Positions 1 to 8,930 of a stretch of DNA of 64,000 bases are shown here, piece by piece. The translations under genes and the position numbers were made by a program. How positions within the stretch are numbered: position 1 is the first letter of the stretch; each line of letters opens with the position of its first letter. Under the pieces are notes generated by a model. It ran no database searches. It saw only the letters and a list, made by a program, of their open reading frames with translations, and was not told where the DNA came from. The stretch is from an uncultured Chlorobiaceae bacterium (GTDB taxonomy: Bacteria > Bacteroidota > Chlorobiia > Chlorobiales > Chlorobiaceae). The stretch lies in the NCBI GenBank assembly GCA_903887845.1, contig CAISRC010000091.1, positions 21,565 to 85,564 of the forward strand, given 5' to 3'.

Positions 1-44
1 TACAGGGATGATAGAGGAATAACTAAATCATAAGTAACGTCGCT

Positions 45-812
45 ATGTCACATTTCCAGCTTGAAGAGATGCTCCGCGCAGGAGTCCACTTCGGTCACCT
101 TGCACGTCGCTGGTGTCCGAAAATGAAGCCGTACATTTTCATGGAGAAAAACGGTGTTCATATTATTGATTTGCAGAAAACAGTTGTTCTTGCTGATGAG
201 GCTCTCAAGGCACTTGATGCTATTGCCCAGACTGGCAGGGAGATCATGTTTGTCGGCACAAAAAAACAGGCCAAACATATTATTGCCGAGCAGGCAGAGC
301 GTGCAGGTATGCCCTATGTCTGTGAGCGTTGGCTGGGCGGTATGCTGACCAACTTCCAGACGATCCGTCAGAGCATCAGGCGCATGAACTCTATTGACCG
401 CATGGCGACTGACGGGACTTATGATATGATTACCAAGAAAGAGCGACTCATGCTTGGACGTGAAAAAGAGAAGCTCATGAGGATTCTCGGTGGTATTGCG
501 ACGATGACAAGACTTCCTGCCGCACTTTTTATTGTTGACATCAAGAAAGAGCATATCGCCATAAAGGAAGCTCGTTCACTCGGTATTCCCATTATTGCAA
601 TGGTCGATACCAACTGTGACCCTGAGCTGGTTGATTATGTGATTCCGGCAAATGACGATGCTATCCGTTCCATTCAGCTTATGGTCAAGGCTGTTGCTGA
701 TATCGTTATCAAGGCACGTGAGCTTAAGGTTGAAAATGAGGTTCTGGCCGAGATGGATGAAGTTGAAGTGGATGTCGAAGGCGATGTCGAAAAGGAAGAG
801 ATCAGCGAATAA
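45..812 (+). CDS. rpsB: 30S ribosomal protein S2
   Basis: This is ribosomal protein S2 (255 aa), which binds late to the small subunit near S1 and is needed for initiation on most mRNAs. The N-terminus has the family pattern ([13 protein letters not shown]), followed by the W-x-P-K-M-K-P-Y-I segment and the [11 protein letters not shown] block typical of S2. The C-terminus ends in an acidic tail rich in Glu and Val, a common variable extension. EF-Ts follows 41 bp downstream on the same strand, the classic rpsB-tsf pair, so co-transcription is likely. The ATG at 45 gives the expected N-terminus. The stretch at 1-44 contains no recognisable gene end. Confidence 0.98.
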   Translation: MSHFQLEEMLRAGVHFGHLARRWCPKMKPYIFMEKNGVHIIDLQKTVVLADEALKALDAIAQTGREIMFVGTKKQAKHIIAEQAERAGMPYVCERWLGGMLTNFQTIRQSIRRMNSIDRMATDGTYDMITKKERLMLGREKEKLMRILGGIATMTRLPAALFIVDIKKEHIAIKEARSLGIPIIAMVDTNCDPELVDYVIPANDDAIRSIQLMVKAVADIVIKARELKVENEVLAEMDEVEVDVEGDVEKEEISE

Positions 813-853
813 TCAGCGTTTATAATCAATAAGAGTAAAATAGTTAAAGTTAC

Positions 854-1720
854 ATGAGCCAGACTTCAGCAAAAGATGTAAAAAATCTTCGTGATATAAC
901 AGGTGCAGGGATGATGGACTGCAAAAAAGCCCTTGATGAAACTGGAGGGGATATACAGCAGGCTATAGACTATCTGCGCAAGAAAGGTGCAGCGCTTGCC
1001 GCAAAACGTGCGGATCGGGATGCCCGCGAGGGGATGGTCAGTATTAAGTTAACTCCGGACCACAAGAGTGGCATTATTCTTGAACTGAACTGTGAAACTG
1101 ATTTTGTTGCACGCGGTGAAGACTTTACCGGTTTTACAGCAGCACTTGGAGACCTTGCACTGGCAAATCGCACCATCTCGTCCGAGGCTCTTTTAACGTT
1201 GACGCTTGGCGAAGCCTATGGCGGCGAAACAGTAGACGATGCCATGAAGACCATGACCGGCAAGCTTGGTGAAAAGATCAACCTCAAGCGACTTGCTTTT
1301 TTCAATGCCCCGGACGGGCTTGTTGAGGGCTATATTCATCCGGGAGCAAAACTTGGCACCATCATTCAGATTGATACCGACAAACCTGATGTGGTGCGGG
1401 AGTTGGCCAAAGATCTGGCCATGCAGATTGCGGCTGCCGCTCCGATTGTTGTTGACCGCTCCTTTGTTCCCGCCGATTACATTGCCAAAGAGTCCGAAAT
1501 ATATCGGCAGCAGGCTCTTGAACAGGGCAAGAAAGAGGCTTTTGTCGACAAGATTGTTACAGGAAGACTTGAAAAGTATTACCAGGATGTTGTGCTCAGT
1601 GAGCAGTCTTTCATAAAAGATGACAAATTAAAGGTATCTGAAGTTCTTGCTGAGTTCCGAAAAAAACATCAGGCGAAGGTTGATGTGAGAGGATTTGTCC
1701 GCTATCAATTGGGAGAGTAA
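854..1720 (+). CDS. tsf: Translation elongation factor Ts
   Basis: EF-Ts (288 aa) is the guanine nucleotide exchange factor that recycles EF-Tu-GDP. The N-terminal UBA-like domain carries the pattern [19 protein letters not shown] at about residues 9-27. The EF-Tu contact motif TDFVAR follows at about residues 81-86. Two core subdomains and the usual C-terminal part follow, so the length is normal for the bacterial family. It lies 41 bp after rpsB in the same direction. A strong hairpin with a long T run follows directly, ending this operon before pyrH. Confidence 0.98.
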   Translation: MSQTSAKDVKNLRDITGAGMMDCKKALDETGGDIQQAIDYLRKKGAALAAKRADRDAREGMVSIKLTPDHKSGIILELNCETDFVARGEDFTGFTAALGDLALANRTISSEALLTLTLGEAYGGETVDDAMKTMTGKLGEKINLKRLAFFNAPDGLVEGYIHPGAKLGTIIQIDTDKPDVVRELAKDLAMQIAAAAPIVVDRSFVPADYIAKESEIYRQQALEQGKKEAFVDKIVTGRLEKYYQDVVLSEQSFIKDDKLKVSEVLAEFRKKHQAKVDVRGFVRYQLGE

Positions 1721-1730
1721 AAAAGTTAAA

Positions 1731-1760
1731 AAAAGCCTCGTTGTTCGAGGCTTTTTTTTT
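1731..1760 (+). terminator. Rho-independent terminator after tsf
   Basis: The stem GCCTCG / CGAGGC (1735-1740 and 1746-1751) encloses a 5-base loop, with A-rich sequence before it and nine T residues after it. It starts 10 bp after the tsf stop, so it should end the rpsB-tsf transcript. Confidence 0.9.
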
Positions 1761-1815
1761 GTACATAATGTTTAGCAGTTGTTTTTATTAACGCTTTCTT
1801 CCTGAGGATGAAGAT

Positions 1816-2535
1816 ATGCTCCAATACAAGCGCATCTTGCTGAAATTGAGTGGTGAAGCTCTTGCCGGAGAGGATGGCTACGGCATTAATTCTGATATGC
1901 TTGACCGTTATGCTGACGAAATCAAGGAGGCAAGCGATATGGGCGCTCAAATTGCCATTGTCATCGGTGGTGGCAATATTTTTCGTGGAATGTCTGAGGC
2001 TGCGACGAAAATGGACCGTGTTCAGGCAGACTATATGGGTATGCTTGCTACGGTGATCAACGCATTAGCTTTTCAGGATGCTCTTGAACGCAAAGGGGTC
2101 TTTACCCGTCTACAGACGGCTATAAAAATGGAGCAAATGGCTGAGCCGTTTATCAGACGCAGGGCTGTCCGCCATCTTGAAAAGGGAAGGGTTGTTATTT
2201 TTGGAGCAGGCACAGGAAACCCTTACTTCACAACAGACACTGCCGCCTCGTTGAGGGCGATCGAGATTGAGGCTGATATTATTGTCAAAGGGACCAGAGT
2301 TGATGGGGTCTATGATTCTGATCCTGAAAAAAATTCCAACGCACAATTTTTCCCTGATATATCATATTTTGATGTGATTCGGAAAAACCTTCGGGTTATG
2401 GATATGACCGCTATCACCTTATGCAGTGAAAATGCGCTCCCTATTGTGGTCATGAACATGAACCAAAAAGGGAACTTGACCAGGCTCTTGAGTGGTGAAA
2501 AGATTGGCTCACTGGTGCATGCGGAACTCTCCTAA
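1816..2535 (+). CDS. pyrH: UMP kinase (uridylate kinase)
   Basis: PyrH (239 aa) phosphorylates UMP to UDP in pyrimidine nucleotide synthesis and belongs to the amino acid kinase fold, unlike eukaryotic UMP/CMP kinases. Diagnostic stretches are LLKLSGEAL near residue 8, [13 protein letters not shown] at about 46-58, and the C-terminal part with VVMNMN and the [12 protein letters not shown] segment. Length is normal. Gene order rpsB-tsf-pyrH is common in bacteria, but here a terminator separates tsf from pyrH. The stop overlaps the 3' end of convergent recX by 4 bp. An out-of-frame ATG at 1808 is not the start; ATG 1816 gives the family N-terminus. Confidence 0.97.
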   Translation: MLQYKRILLKLSGEALAGEDGYGINSDMLDRYADEIKEASDMGAQIAIVIGGGNIFRGMSEAATKMDRVQADYMGMLATVINALAFQDALERKGVFTRLQTAIKMEQMAEPFIRRRAVRHLEKGRVVIFGAGTGNPYFTTDTAASLRAIEIEADIIVKGTRVDGVYDSDPEKNSNAQFFPDISYFDVIRKNLRVMDMTAITLCSENALPIVVMNMNQKGNLTRLLSGEKIGSLVHAELS

Positions 2536-3017
2536 CAAGGTTCTTCGTCGTCCGAGCCAGACTGAAAAAAACGTCTGAGCTCCACTTGAATCTCCTGCCA
2601 TTCAAAACCCCGGTTATGCAGGAAAATTTCAAGTTTCTTTTTCTTTTCAGTTTCTGTTACGCCACGAAGTGATCCGGATTTTTTTTCTGCCGCCCTGTGG
2701 CAAAGCTCCCCGCTGTCATATTCTTTGAGGAGTTCTCCGATGATTGTTTCTGAAACGCCTCTTTTTCTGAGTTCCGCCCTCATTTTGACTCTTCCGGCGG
2801 GTTTCTGCCTCGATTTGCTTCTGATCAGCTCCATACTGAACATCCTGTCGTCCAGCAAACCCTGTTTTGCAAGCTTCTCCAGTACCGGTTCGATACTCTC
2901 CTGGGTGTATCCCTTCTTAAGGAGTTTCCGCTCAAGTTCCTCGCGGCTGTGACTACGCAGGCCAAGCAGTTTCAGGGCAAATGCTATTGCGGAGGTAGAG
3001 GTCGTGTCGTTAAGCAT
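2532..3017 (-). CDS. recX: Regulatory protein RecX
   Basis: RecX family protein (161 aa), a small helical protein that modulates RecA filament growth. The sequence has the repeated three-helix pattern of the family: [24 protein letters not shown] near the N-terminus, [16 protein letters not shown] in the middle, and [15 protein letters not shown]. The C-terminal part ends with [12 protein letters not shown], matching the third repeat. recA is not adjacent. The gene is convergent with pyrH (4-bp overlap) and lies 51 bp downstream of livF on the same strand, although it is functionally unrelated to that transporter. Confidence 0.85.
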   Translation of the reverse strand: MLNDTTSTSAIAFALKLLGLRSHSREELERKLLKKGYTQESIEPVLEKLAKQGLLDDRMFSMELIRSKSRQKPAGRVKMRAELRKRGVSETIIGELLKEYDSGELCHRAAEKKSGSLRGVTETEKKKKLEIFLHNRGFEWQEIQVELRRFFQSGSDDEEPC

Positions 3018-3068
3018 TGGATTAAAATGTGATCTATCTCAAAAGTATATATCGGAAAAAGTACTTCG

Positions 3069-3785
3069 TTATCCAAGGTAAGCCTCAATCACGGCTGGAT
3101 TTTTCACAAGATCAGTGCTGGCGCCCTCAAGGACGACCTTCCCCCGTTCGATGATATAAGCATTATCCGATATGGCTAGGGCACTTCTGGCGAATTGCTC
3201 GGAGAGAAGGATCGTTATGCCGGAGTTGCGAAGAGAACGTATAGCCATGAATACCTCTTTGACCACCACAGGCGCAAGTCCCATTGATGGTTCATCGAGG
3301 AGCATAAGACGCGGCCGGGCCATGAGGACGCGACCTATCGCAAGCATCTGCTGTTCTCCGCCCGAAAGGCTTCCGGCTTGCTGCGAACGGCGCGTTTCAA
3401 GTTTTGGAAACAGCTCATAAATGCGTTTGAGCTCGTCGGAGGCTGCCTTGCGGAATGGTCCGAAAGAGGGCAGGCGAGGATAGGCTCCAAGCAGCAGGTT
3501 CTCCTCGACGGTGAGAGGGCCAAAAACGCGTCGTCCTTCGGGACAAAGGCAAAGACCACGTCTTGCGATCTCACTGGCGGGAAGTCCTGTTATCTCTTTA
3601 TTGTCAAAAAATATGTTGCCCCTGCGTGGTGCGAGAAGCCCGCAGAGAGATTTTACTAATGTGCTCTTGCCTGCGCCGTTGGCACCGACCAGTGCAACGC
3701 ATGATCCTTCTCTGACTTCTATCGAAATCTCCCTAATAGCATCGTCTCCGCCGTATCCAGCGCAGAGGTTTTCTGCTTTCAGCAT
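3069..3785 (-). CDS. livF: Branched-chain amino acid-type ABC transporter ATPase (LivF-like)
   Basis: ATPase subunit (238 aa) of a HAAT-family importer, energising uptake at the cytoplasmic face of the membrane. Visible motifs are Walker A GANGAGKST near residue 34, the ABC signature LSGGEQQ, and Walker B LMLLDEPSMGLAP. The phrase GLCLCPEGRRVFGPLTVEENL is characteristic of LivF rather than LivG. The start overlaps the end of the upstream livMG fusion by 7 bp, which implies translational coupling. It is the last gene of the four-gene liv operon. The exact substrate cannot be told from the ATPase. Confidence 0.9.
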   Translation of the reverse strand: MLKAENLCAGYGGDDAIREISIEVREGSCVALVGANGAGKSTLVKSLCGLLAPRRGNIFFDNKEITGLPASEIARRGLCLCPEGRRVFGPLTVEENLLLGAYPRLPSFGPFRKAASDELKRIYELFPKLETRRSQQAGSLSGGEQQMLAIGRVLMARPRLMLLDEPSMGLAPVVVKEVFMAIRSLRNSGITILLSEQFARSALAISDNAYIIERGKVVLEGASTDLVKNPAVIEAYLG

Positions 3786-5692
3786 GGTTGGGCTCCAATT
3801 TCACTTTTTGCTTGTGTTGCTGATTCGTCACTTCCCAGATATGCTTCAATCACTTTTGGGTTGCGACGTACCTGATCAGGAGTTCCCAAAGCGATGAGTT
3901 GCCCACCATCCATCACGGTGACCCGGTCGCACAGTTCTGCAATAACGTCCTGATGGTGCTCTATGAGAAGAATCGTTATACCTGCGCGTTTGATTGTGGA
4001 GACAAGATCAACAAGTCGGATAATGTCTGGTTTTGACATTCCGGCAGCAGGTTCATCGAGCATCAGTACGTATGGTCGTGTGGCCAGAGCCCTCGCAATT
4101 TCAAGAAAGCGCAGGTCACCGTATGACATCTCTGAACAACGAAGTCGGGCTTTTGCCTCAAGCCCGACAGCATGAAGCCAACCCATAGCTTCAGATATTC
4201 CACCGTCCCGCTGACAAACCATAATTGACTCCAATGCCGTCAAGCCGGAAAAGGGTTGGAGGTTTTGAAAAGTTCTTGCAGAGCGAGCCGAGTATGCAGA
4301 CATGAGGCTGCCGGGTATCGGACGTACACCGGAAATTTCCAATGAACCACTGTCTGGTTTGTAGAGACCGGATATCAAGTTAACTAATGTTGTTTTGCCT
4401 GATCCGTTGGGACCGATCAAGCCGTGTGTTTCGCCTTTCATTATTTCCAGTGTGACGTTGTCCACGGCCTTTACCCCTCCAAAAGATTTTCGGAGATTCA
4501 AGGCATGCAAAGCAAGTCCGGCAGGGCTAGCTACTGGCTGTATCCCTCCTGTTGCAACTGGCAGAGGATCAGGTGCAAAGCATATCACCTTGCGAAGTAT
4601 TATCGTCGCGGCTCCAGTGATCCCGTCGGGAAGACCAACCACTGCGGCAAAAAGAAAAAGTGCAAATATGCCTTTGCGCCACTCCTCTACGTTGGACGCA
4701 AACACGGCCAATGCAAGAGCTGCCGCCATAGCAGCCACTGGAGCGGTTTGCCGGAAGGAGGGCAATTTTCTGGTGAGAAGTGTCCTGATTGGCGAGGCAA
4801 TGGCAAGAAAACATCCAAAAGTGACGAGGGAAGCGAACAGTGTTCTGTTTGAAAGGAGGTTCGGCAGCATGGTAACAACTGCAGCTCCGGCAAAAGCCCC
4901 CCATTGGTTCCGGCGGCCTCCGAAAACAACACCAAGCAACAGTATGACCATCAGGTCATATCCGAAAGCGGCGGGTTGCAGGTATCCGAAATTCATCGCA
5001 TGCAATGCTCCGGCGAGCCCGGCCAAGGCGCTTCCCCAGGCAAAAGCCAGTGCCTTGTGGCGAAGGGTGCCTATTCCCAATGCGTCTGTGGCGGTTGGGG
5101 AGTCCCGCAAAGCCTCGATTGCGAGCCCAAAGCGGGATCTAAGCATGAGCTGTGATGCCCACCAAGTGGCAAACAAAACCATGAGGCAGAGCCAGTAGAA
5201 GCGTGTCGAGTCTAGAACAATATTGAACAGTGAGGGTCTGATGATCGAGAGGCCTAAAGCTCCGTTGGTGACCGGTTCAGATTCGTTGAGGAATATGACC
5301 GTCAAGGTAGCGAAAGAGAGCGTAGAAAGCGCAAATTGCGGACCTTCCAGCCGCAAGGATGGCACTGCCAGTGCTGCTCCGGGAATCAAGGCGGCCGCGA
5401 TGCCAACCAGCAAGGCAAGCGGCAGAGGAACAGCCGCCTGGATAGCAAGAGCCGCACCGTATGCGCCGAGTCCGAACAGCGCTGCTTGTGCAAGGTTGAT
5501 CTGTCCCAGGTATCCGACAGTTGCGTCAAGACCGATGAGGAGCACACCATAGACGGTCATAAGTGTAAGGAGTCCGAGTGCGTATTCACCGTGCCAGATC
5601 ATCGGAAGGGCAGCCAGACAGGAGAAGAGAGTCAAGCGCATGATCCATTCCGCTGTTTTCTCTCTTAGACCCAGATTAAAATGGATCAGCAT
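3779..5692 (-). CDS. livMG: Fused ABC transporter permease-ATPase (LivM-LivG)
   Basis: A 637-aa fusion of two importer subunits usually encoded separately. Residues about 15-370 are a LivM-type permease with many hydrophobic helices and the motif DATVGYLGQINLAQAALFGLGAY, cut here only by family reading. Residues about 393-637 are a LivG-type ATPase with Walker A GPNGSGKT (427-434), a LivG-like signature MSYGDLRFLEIARAL (from 522) and Walker B YVLMLDEP (541-548). A Pro/Ala/Gly linker lies near 372-392. It sits between livH and livF with tight spacing. The fused layout fixes one ATPase per LivM subunit. Confidence 0.9.
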   Translation of the reverse strand: MLIHFNLGLREKTAEWIMRLTLFSCLAALPMIWHGEYALGLLTLMTVYGVLLIGLDATVGYLGQINLAQAALFGLGAYGAALAIQAAVPLPLALLVGIAAALIPGAALAVPSLRLEGPQFALSTLSFATLTVIFLNESEPVTNGALGLSIIRPSLFNIVLDSTRFYWLCLMVLFATWWASQLMLRSRFGLAIEALRDSPTATDALGIGTLRHKALAFAWGSALAGLAGALHAMNFGYLQPAAFGYDLMVILLLGVVFGGRRNQWGAFAGAAVVTMLPNLLSNRTLFASLVTFGCFLAIASPIRTLLTRKLPSFRQTAPVAAMAAALALAVFASNVEEWRKGIFALFLFAAVVGLPDGITGAATIILRKVICFAPDPLPVATGGIQPVASPAGLALHALNLRKSFGGVKAVDNVTLEIMKGETHGLIGPNGSGKTTLVNLISGLYKPDSGSLEISGVRPIPGSLMSAYSARSARTFQNLQPFSGLTALESIMVCQRDGGISEAMGWLHAVGLEAKARLRCSEMSYGDLRFLEIARALATRPYVLMLDEPAAGMSKPDIIRLVDLVSTIKRAGITILLIEHHQDVIAELCDRVTVMDGGQLIALGTPDQVRRNPKVIEAYLGSDESATQAKSEIGAQPC

Positions 5693-5702
5693 CTTCTTCT
5701 CC

Positions 5703-6587
5703 TCAGACTTTACGGATGATTTTTTTACCGAAGATTCCCTGCGGACGAAGCGCTAAAGCAAGAATAAGCAGGATAAGACCTGGCGCCTCACGCCATCCGC
5801 TTCCGATCAAAAAGCCGGAGAGGTTTTCTGCGGATCCCAGAGCAATTCCTGCAAGAACAAGGCCAAATCCGCTGTCGAGACCTGCCACTACGGCTACAGA
5901 AAACGCTTTGAGCGTTAAAGCGGCAGCCATGGTGGGTCCGACAGTTGTCACCGGAGCAATTATCGTTCCTGCAAATGCCGCTGCCGCCCCGGAGACCGCC
6001 CACGAGAGCGAAATCGCTGATTTTGAGCGAATGCCGCATAACTCGGCAGCGTCAGGATCGGCGCTTACGGCCTGAACGGCAATACCAAGCATCGTGTAGC
6101 GTTTGGCAAGCTCAACCAGCGCCATGATGCCCAATGCTCCCGATGCTATGGCCAGCTCTGGCCAAGTGACCGAAATTCCGAAAAACTCAAGCGCTCCTTC
6201 AGGCCATGGCACAGGAAATGGTTTGTCATCTCTGCCCCAGATGTTTTCTGCAGCAGACACACCGAACAGACCCACGATGATGGTGAGCAGAATCCAGCCC
6301 TCATTGCGCTGCTGCAAGGCCAATCGTACTGCAGCGCGCTCAACAAACCATCCAAGTGCAGCACCAGCCACCATTGCCCCCGGTACCGCCGCCCAGTACG
6401 GAAGACCGATACCGGTCAGGGAGAGTCCTATAAATGCGCCAAGCATAACGAGTTCGCCTTGTCCGAAGTTCACCGCTTTGCCAGCGGCATAAGTCAGTTG
6501 GAAGCCGTAAGCCACCAACGCGTAAGCCATTCCCATAAGGCCTCCTCCTACAGCCATCTGAGCCAAGGCTAAAAATTCTGCGTTCAT
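5703..6587 (-). CDS. livH: Branched-chain amino acid-type ABC transporter permease (LivH-like)
   Basis: Membrane permease (294 aa) of the HAAT-type importer, pairing with the LivM half of the downstream fusion. It has about eight hydrophobic segments and the LivH hallmark GKAVNFGQGELVMLGAFIG near residues 36-54, plus the ALRPQGIFGKK ending seen in many family members. It starts 36 bp downstream of the substrate-binding protein gene and ends 10 bp before livMG. The order is binding protein, LivH, LivM-LivG, LivF, so the set is a complete transporter in one operon. Confidence 0.9.
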   Translation of the reverse strand: MNAEFLALAQMAVGGGLMGMAYALVAYGFQLTYAAGKAVNFGQGELVMLGAFIGLSLTGIGLPYWAAVPGAMVAGAALGWFVERAAVRLALQQRNEGWILLTIIVGLFGVSAAENIWGRDDKPFPVPWPEGALEFFGISVTWPELAIASGALGIMALVELAKRYTMLGIAVQAVSADPDAAELCGIRSKSAISLSWAVSGAAAAFAGTIIAPVTTVGPTMAAALTLKAFSVAVVAGLDSGFGLVLAGIALGSAENLSGFLIGSGWREAPGLILLILALALRPQGIFGKKIIRKV

Positions 6588-6623
6588 GCTTGCCTGTTAT
6601 GAGCATGTTGACAAGATCCGGTT

Positions 6624-7853
6624 TTACTTAACCTTTTTTCCCTCAAGCACTACTTTTTCCGATGGGTTAGCCAGCACAACGCGCCCGTTCATTACCTTCC
6701 CCATAACCGTGTTTCCTCTGCGGAACGCCTCATGCGTTTCGACATTTTGTGGATCCCATTTTGACCATGGTTTTTTCCAATCCGCAATGGCACCCTTGAC
6801 GGTAGTCTTGAGGTTTTCCAATGATGCCTTTATCTGTGCCGGCTTGGTGGAGCCAGCTTCATGAATCGCTTCAGCAAGCAAAATTGTCGCATCATAACCC
6901 TGTGCGGCAGAAACTGGTGAAGGAATTTTTGCAACACCGTATGCTTTATGGTAGGCCTGAATGAAAGGCCGGGCTCTCTGTATCGACTCATCCTCAATGA
7001 ATGTCTGTGGCATAAGCGCTCCGTTACCGGCGGCTCCCGCTGTATCAATGAAATTACTCATCGATAGTGTCCATCCGCCAATCAAAGGAACCTTAAACCC
7101 CAGCTTCTCTTTGCCGGAGGCGACTGCGGCAAGCTCAGGGCCGATACCCCATATAAGAATTCCCTGGGAGCCAGAGACTTTTGCCTTGATAAGTTGTCCG
7201 GTCATATCTTTGTCGCCGATGGCAAACTTTTCGATGGCAACCACTTTGAGTTTTCCGCCCTGTTTTTTGATTTGTTCGATAAGGTCGTCGCGTCCTGAAA
7301 CCCCATAGTTGGTCGCGTCATGCAAGATAGCAACCTTCTTGAGCCCAAGCCGGGTAGCCTGCTCTACCACCATCTGGGCCTGGATGCCGTCATGCGCGGC
7401 AAAACGGAAAATTGGTAAATCTTTTGTGCCAGCTTTGCTCCACTGCGTCATGGAGGCGCTGCCTGCTGCCGGAGTAATGATTTTAACGATTCCCTTTTCA
7501 ACGTAATACTTGTCACCCATGACGGCGACACCGGTGTTGACAGTGCCGATGACTGCGGAGATGTCGCCCATAGACGATATCTCCTGGGCTACCAGTGCGC
7601 CACGGTCGTTTTTACCCTCGTCGTCCCGCTCGATAAGCTCGATTTTCATCATGGTGCCGCCGACATTAATACCGCCGTTCTGATTAATCCGGGAAATGGC
7701 CAGTTTGGCACCGTCTCTCATGGAGATGCCCATTGGGGCCGATCCCCCTGAAAATGGCCCGGTAATAGCAATTTTGACGACATCGGCAGCCTTCGCACCA
7801 GTGGAAAGCGATGTCGAGAGCAGCACGGTGAGAATGAAACGAGATGCTTTCAT
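6624..7853 (-). CDS. ABC transporter periplasmic substrate-binding protein (LivK-like)
   Basis: Type I periplasmic binding protein (409 aa) of the Leu/Ile/Val-binding family. A signal peptide is clear: a basic start, a hydrophobic stretch and an A-K-A cleavage site near residue 23. The mature start VVKIAITGPFSGGSAPMG and the YGVSGRDD / GYDA segments match the family fold. There is no lipobox, so it is probably soluble in the periplasm. It is the first gene of the minus-strand liv operon. The family also binds aromatic acids, amides and urea, so the ligand is not settled by sequence. Confidence 0.87.
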   Translation of the reverse strand: MKASRFILTVLLSTSLSTGAKAADVVKIAITGPFSGGSAPMGISMRDGAKLAISRINQNGGINVGGTMMKIELIERDDEGKNDRGALVAQEISSMGDISAVIGTVNTGVAVMGDKYYVEKGIVKIITPAAGSASMTQWSKAGTKDLPIFRFAAHDGIQAQMVVEQATRLGLKKVAILHDATNYGVSGRDDLIEQIKKQGGKLKVVAIEKFAIGDKDMTGQLIKAKVSGSQGILIWGIGPELAAVASGKEKLGFKVPLIGGWTLSMSNFIDTAGAAGNGALMPQTFIEDESIQRARPFIQAYHKAYGVAKIPSPVSAAQGYDATILLAEAIHEAGSTKPAQIKASLENLKTTVKGAIADWKKPWSKWDPQNVETHEAFRRGNTVMGKVMNGRVVLANPSEKVVLEGKKVK

Positions 7854-8165
7854 ATTGGTTGTCTTTGGGGTTCAATGGAATTGTATATGTCAAAGCATAC
7901 TTTTCTAAAGAAACATTACCAGTAAACAGTTATTTGGCGTAAAATTTACATTTTTATTTATCTGTCTGCAAATATCACAATCCTTAAATATAGTTACGTT
8001 CTATATATATCTGTTCGGCAGGTTGTTCAGATACCCCTCTCGAACTCTCTCTTATTCGAAGCTTTTTCTCTCTCTTCAATTTTACTATATTCCATCCGTT
8101 TAAGATGAACGTGTCGGCCTGATACCCTGGATATCAGTATTTTTATCAGTCAAGCGTAAAAGAAT
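7854..8165. other. Divergent intergenic region between the liv operon and bchV
   Basis: This 312-bp AT-rich gap separates divergent genes, so promoters for both the liv operon and bchV must lie here. The only structure I see is a short inverted repeat, CTGATA / TATCAG at 8119-8124 and 8132-8137 with a 7-base spacer, about 30 bp before bchV. I see no RNA gene, no convincing ORF and no clear -35/-10 pair. Confidence 0.5.
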
Positions 8166-8639
8166 ATGCCCCGTTATACCCCAGAACAGCTTGCCAAAAG
8201 AAACGCATCAGTCTGGACCGATATTCAGATTATTCTTGCGCCGATACAGTTTCTCTTTTTTATTGCCGGTTTGACCATAACGGCACTCTATGCCAACGAT
8301 CTTTTCGTTACCAGTTTTTACTGGGTCAGTCTGGCCATTCTTTTCAAGACACTGTTTTTCGCTCTCCTGTTTATCACCGGGATGTTTTTTGAAAAGGAGA
8401 TTTTCGATAAATGGGTCTACTCGAAAGAGTTTTTCTGGGAAGATGTTGGAAGCACTGTCGCGGCATCATTTCATCTGCTCTATTTTTTCCTGGCTTATTT
8501 TGGCTATCCCCAGAAGGTGCTTATCTGGGATGCCTTTCTGGCTTATTTTACCTATGTGATCAATGCGCTGCAGTACCTGGTCAGGATTATACTGGAAAAA
8601 CTCAATGAACGCAACCTCCGGATTGATGGTCAGTTATGA
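8166..8639 (+). CDS. bchV: 3-vinyl (bacterio)chlorophyllide hydratase, BchF/BchV family
   Basis: Membrane enzyme (157 aa) that hydrates the C-3 vinyl group of chlorophyllides to 1-hydroxyethyl during bacteriochlorophyll synthesis. The family N-terminus is visible: [15 protein letters not shown], then [12 protein letters not shown]. The conserved block [18 protein letters not shown] and the [12 protein letters not shown] helix follow. About four transmembrane segments are predicted by eye. Green sulfur bacteria carry two paralogues, bchF and bchV. I choose bchV because, as I recall, the C. tepidum copy near the RuBisCO-like protein gene is bchV. Family assignment is firm, paralogue choice less so. 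The stop overlaps the next start (ATGA). Confidence 0.85.
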   Translation: MPRYTPEQLAKRNASVWTDIQIILAPIQFLFFIAGLTITALYANDLFVTSFYWVSLAILFKTLFFALLFITGMFFEKEIFDKWVYSKEFFWEDVGSTVAASFHLLYFFLAYFGYPQKVLIWDAFLAYFTYVINALQYLVRIILEKLNERNLRIDGQL

Positions 8640-8854
8640 AATACAGTTTTAAAAGACTTTGGAATACAGCATTTCTGTTTGTCGGACCTGCCTGGTATGT
8701 GCTTGTATGGATGATCTGGTCGTCCGGCCAGTTGCTGACTATCGGGGACAAGATTACTTTTCTTGGCATAGTGATTCCTGGTTTTCTCATAATTTACAGT
8801 TCTGGATTTCTTATTGAAGGGTGGCATGAAAAGAAGAAAAAAGGGAACACCTGA
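8636..8854 (+). CDS. Small membrane protein translationally coupled to bchV
   Basis: A 72-aa protein of unknown function. Its start codon overlaps the bchV stop in an ATGA arrangement, which suggests coupled translation and a linked role. It has two hydrophobic segments, at about residues 11-30 ([16 protein letters not shown]) and 41-60 ([15 protein letters not shown]), and a highly basic C-terminal tail (HEKKKKGNT) probably facing the cytoplasm. I do not recognise a domain. A partner or membrane anchor for the vinyl hydratase is possible but is only inference from position. Confidence 0.7.
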   Translation: MKYSFKRLWNTAFLFVGPAWYVLVWMIWSSGQLLTIGDKITFLGIVIPGFLIIYSSGFLIEGWHEKKKKGNT

Positions 8855-8930
8855 GCCTGGTATTACTTTCTTGCATGTCCTTATTTTTAAAAACATACGC
8901 CGATTTCCGGCGTCAGAAGTATGACCACTT

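Noticed and set aside
1..44. End of rpsI before rpsB
   Set aside because: rpsI often precedes rpsB, but no frame here shows the conserved FSKR ending of S9.
1808..1815. ATG at 1808 as the pyrH start
   Set aside because: It is out of frame with the UMP kinase sequence.
4395..5198. Long plus-strand ORF opposite livMG
   Set aside because: It is the complement of a well-supported membrane/ATPase gene and has no recognisable domain.
8119..8137. Operator palindrome upstream of bchV
   Set aside because: A 6-bp inverted repeat with a 7-base spacer is too short to call without other copies.
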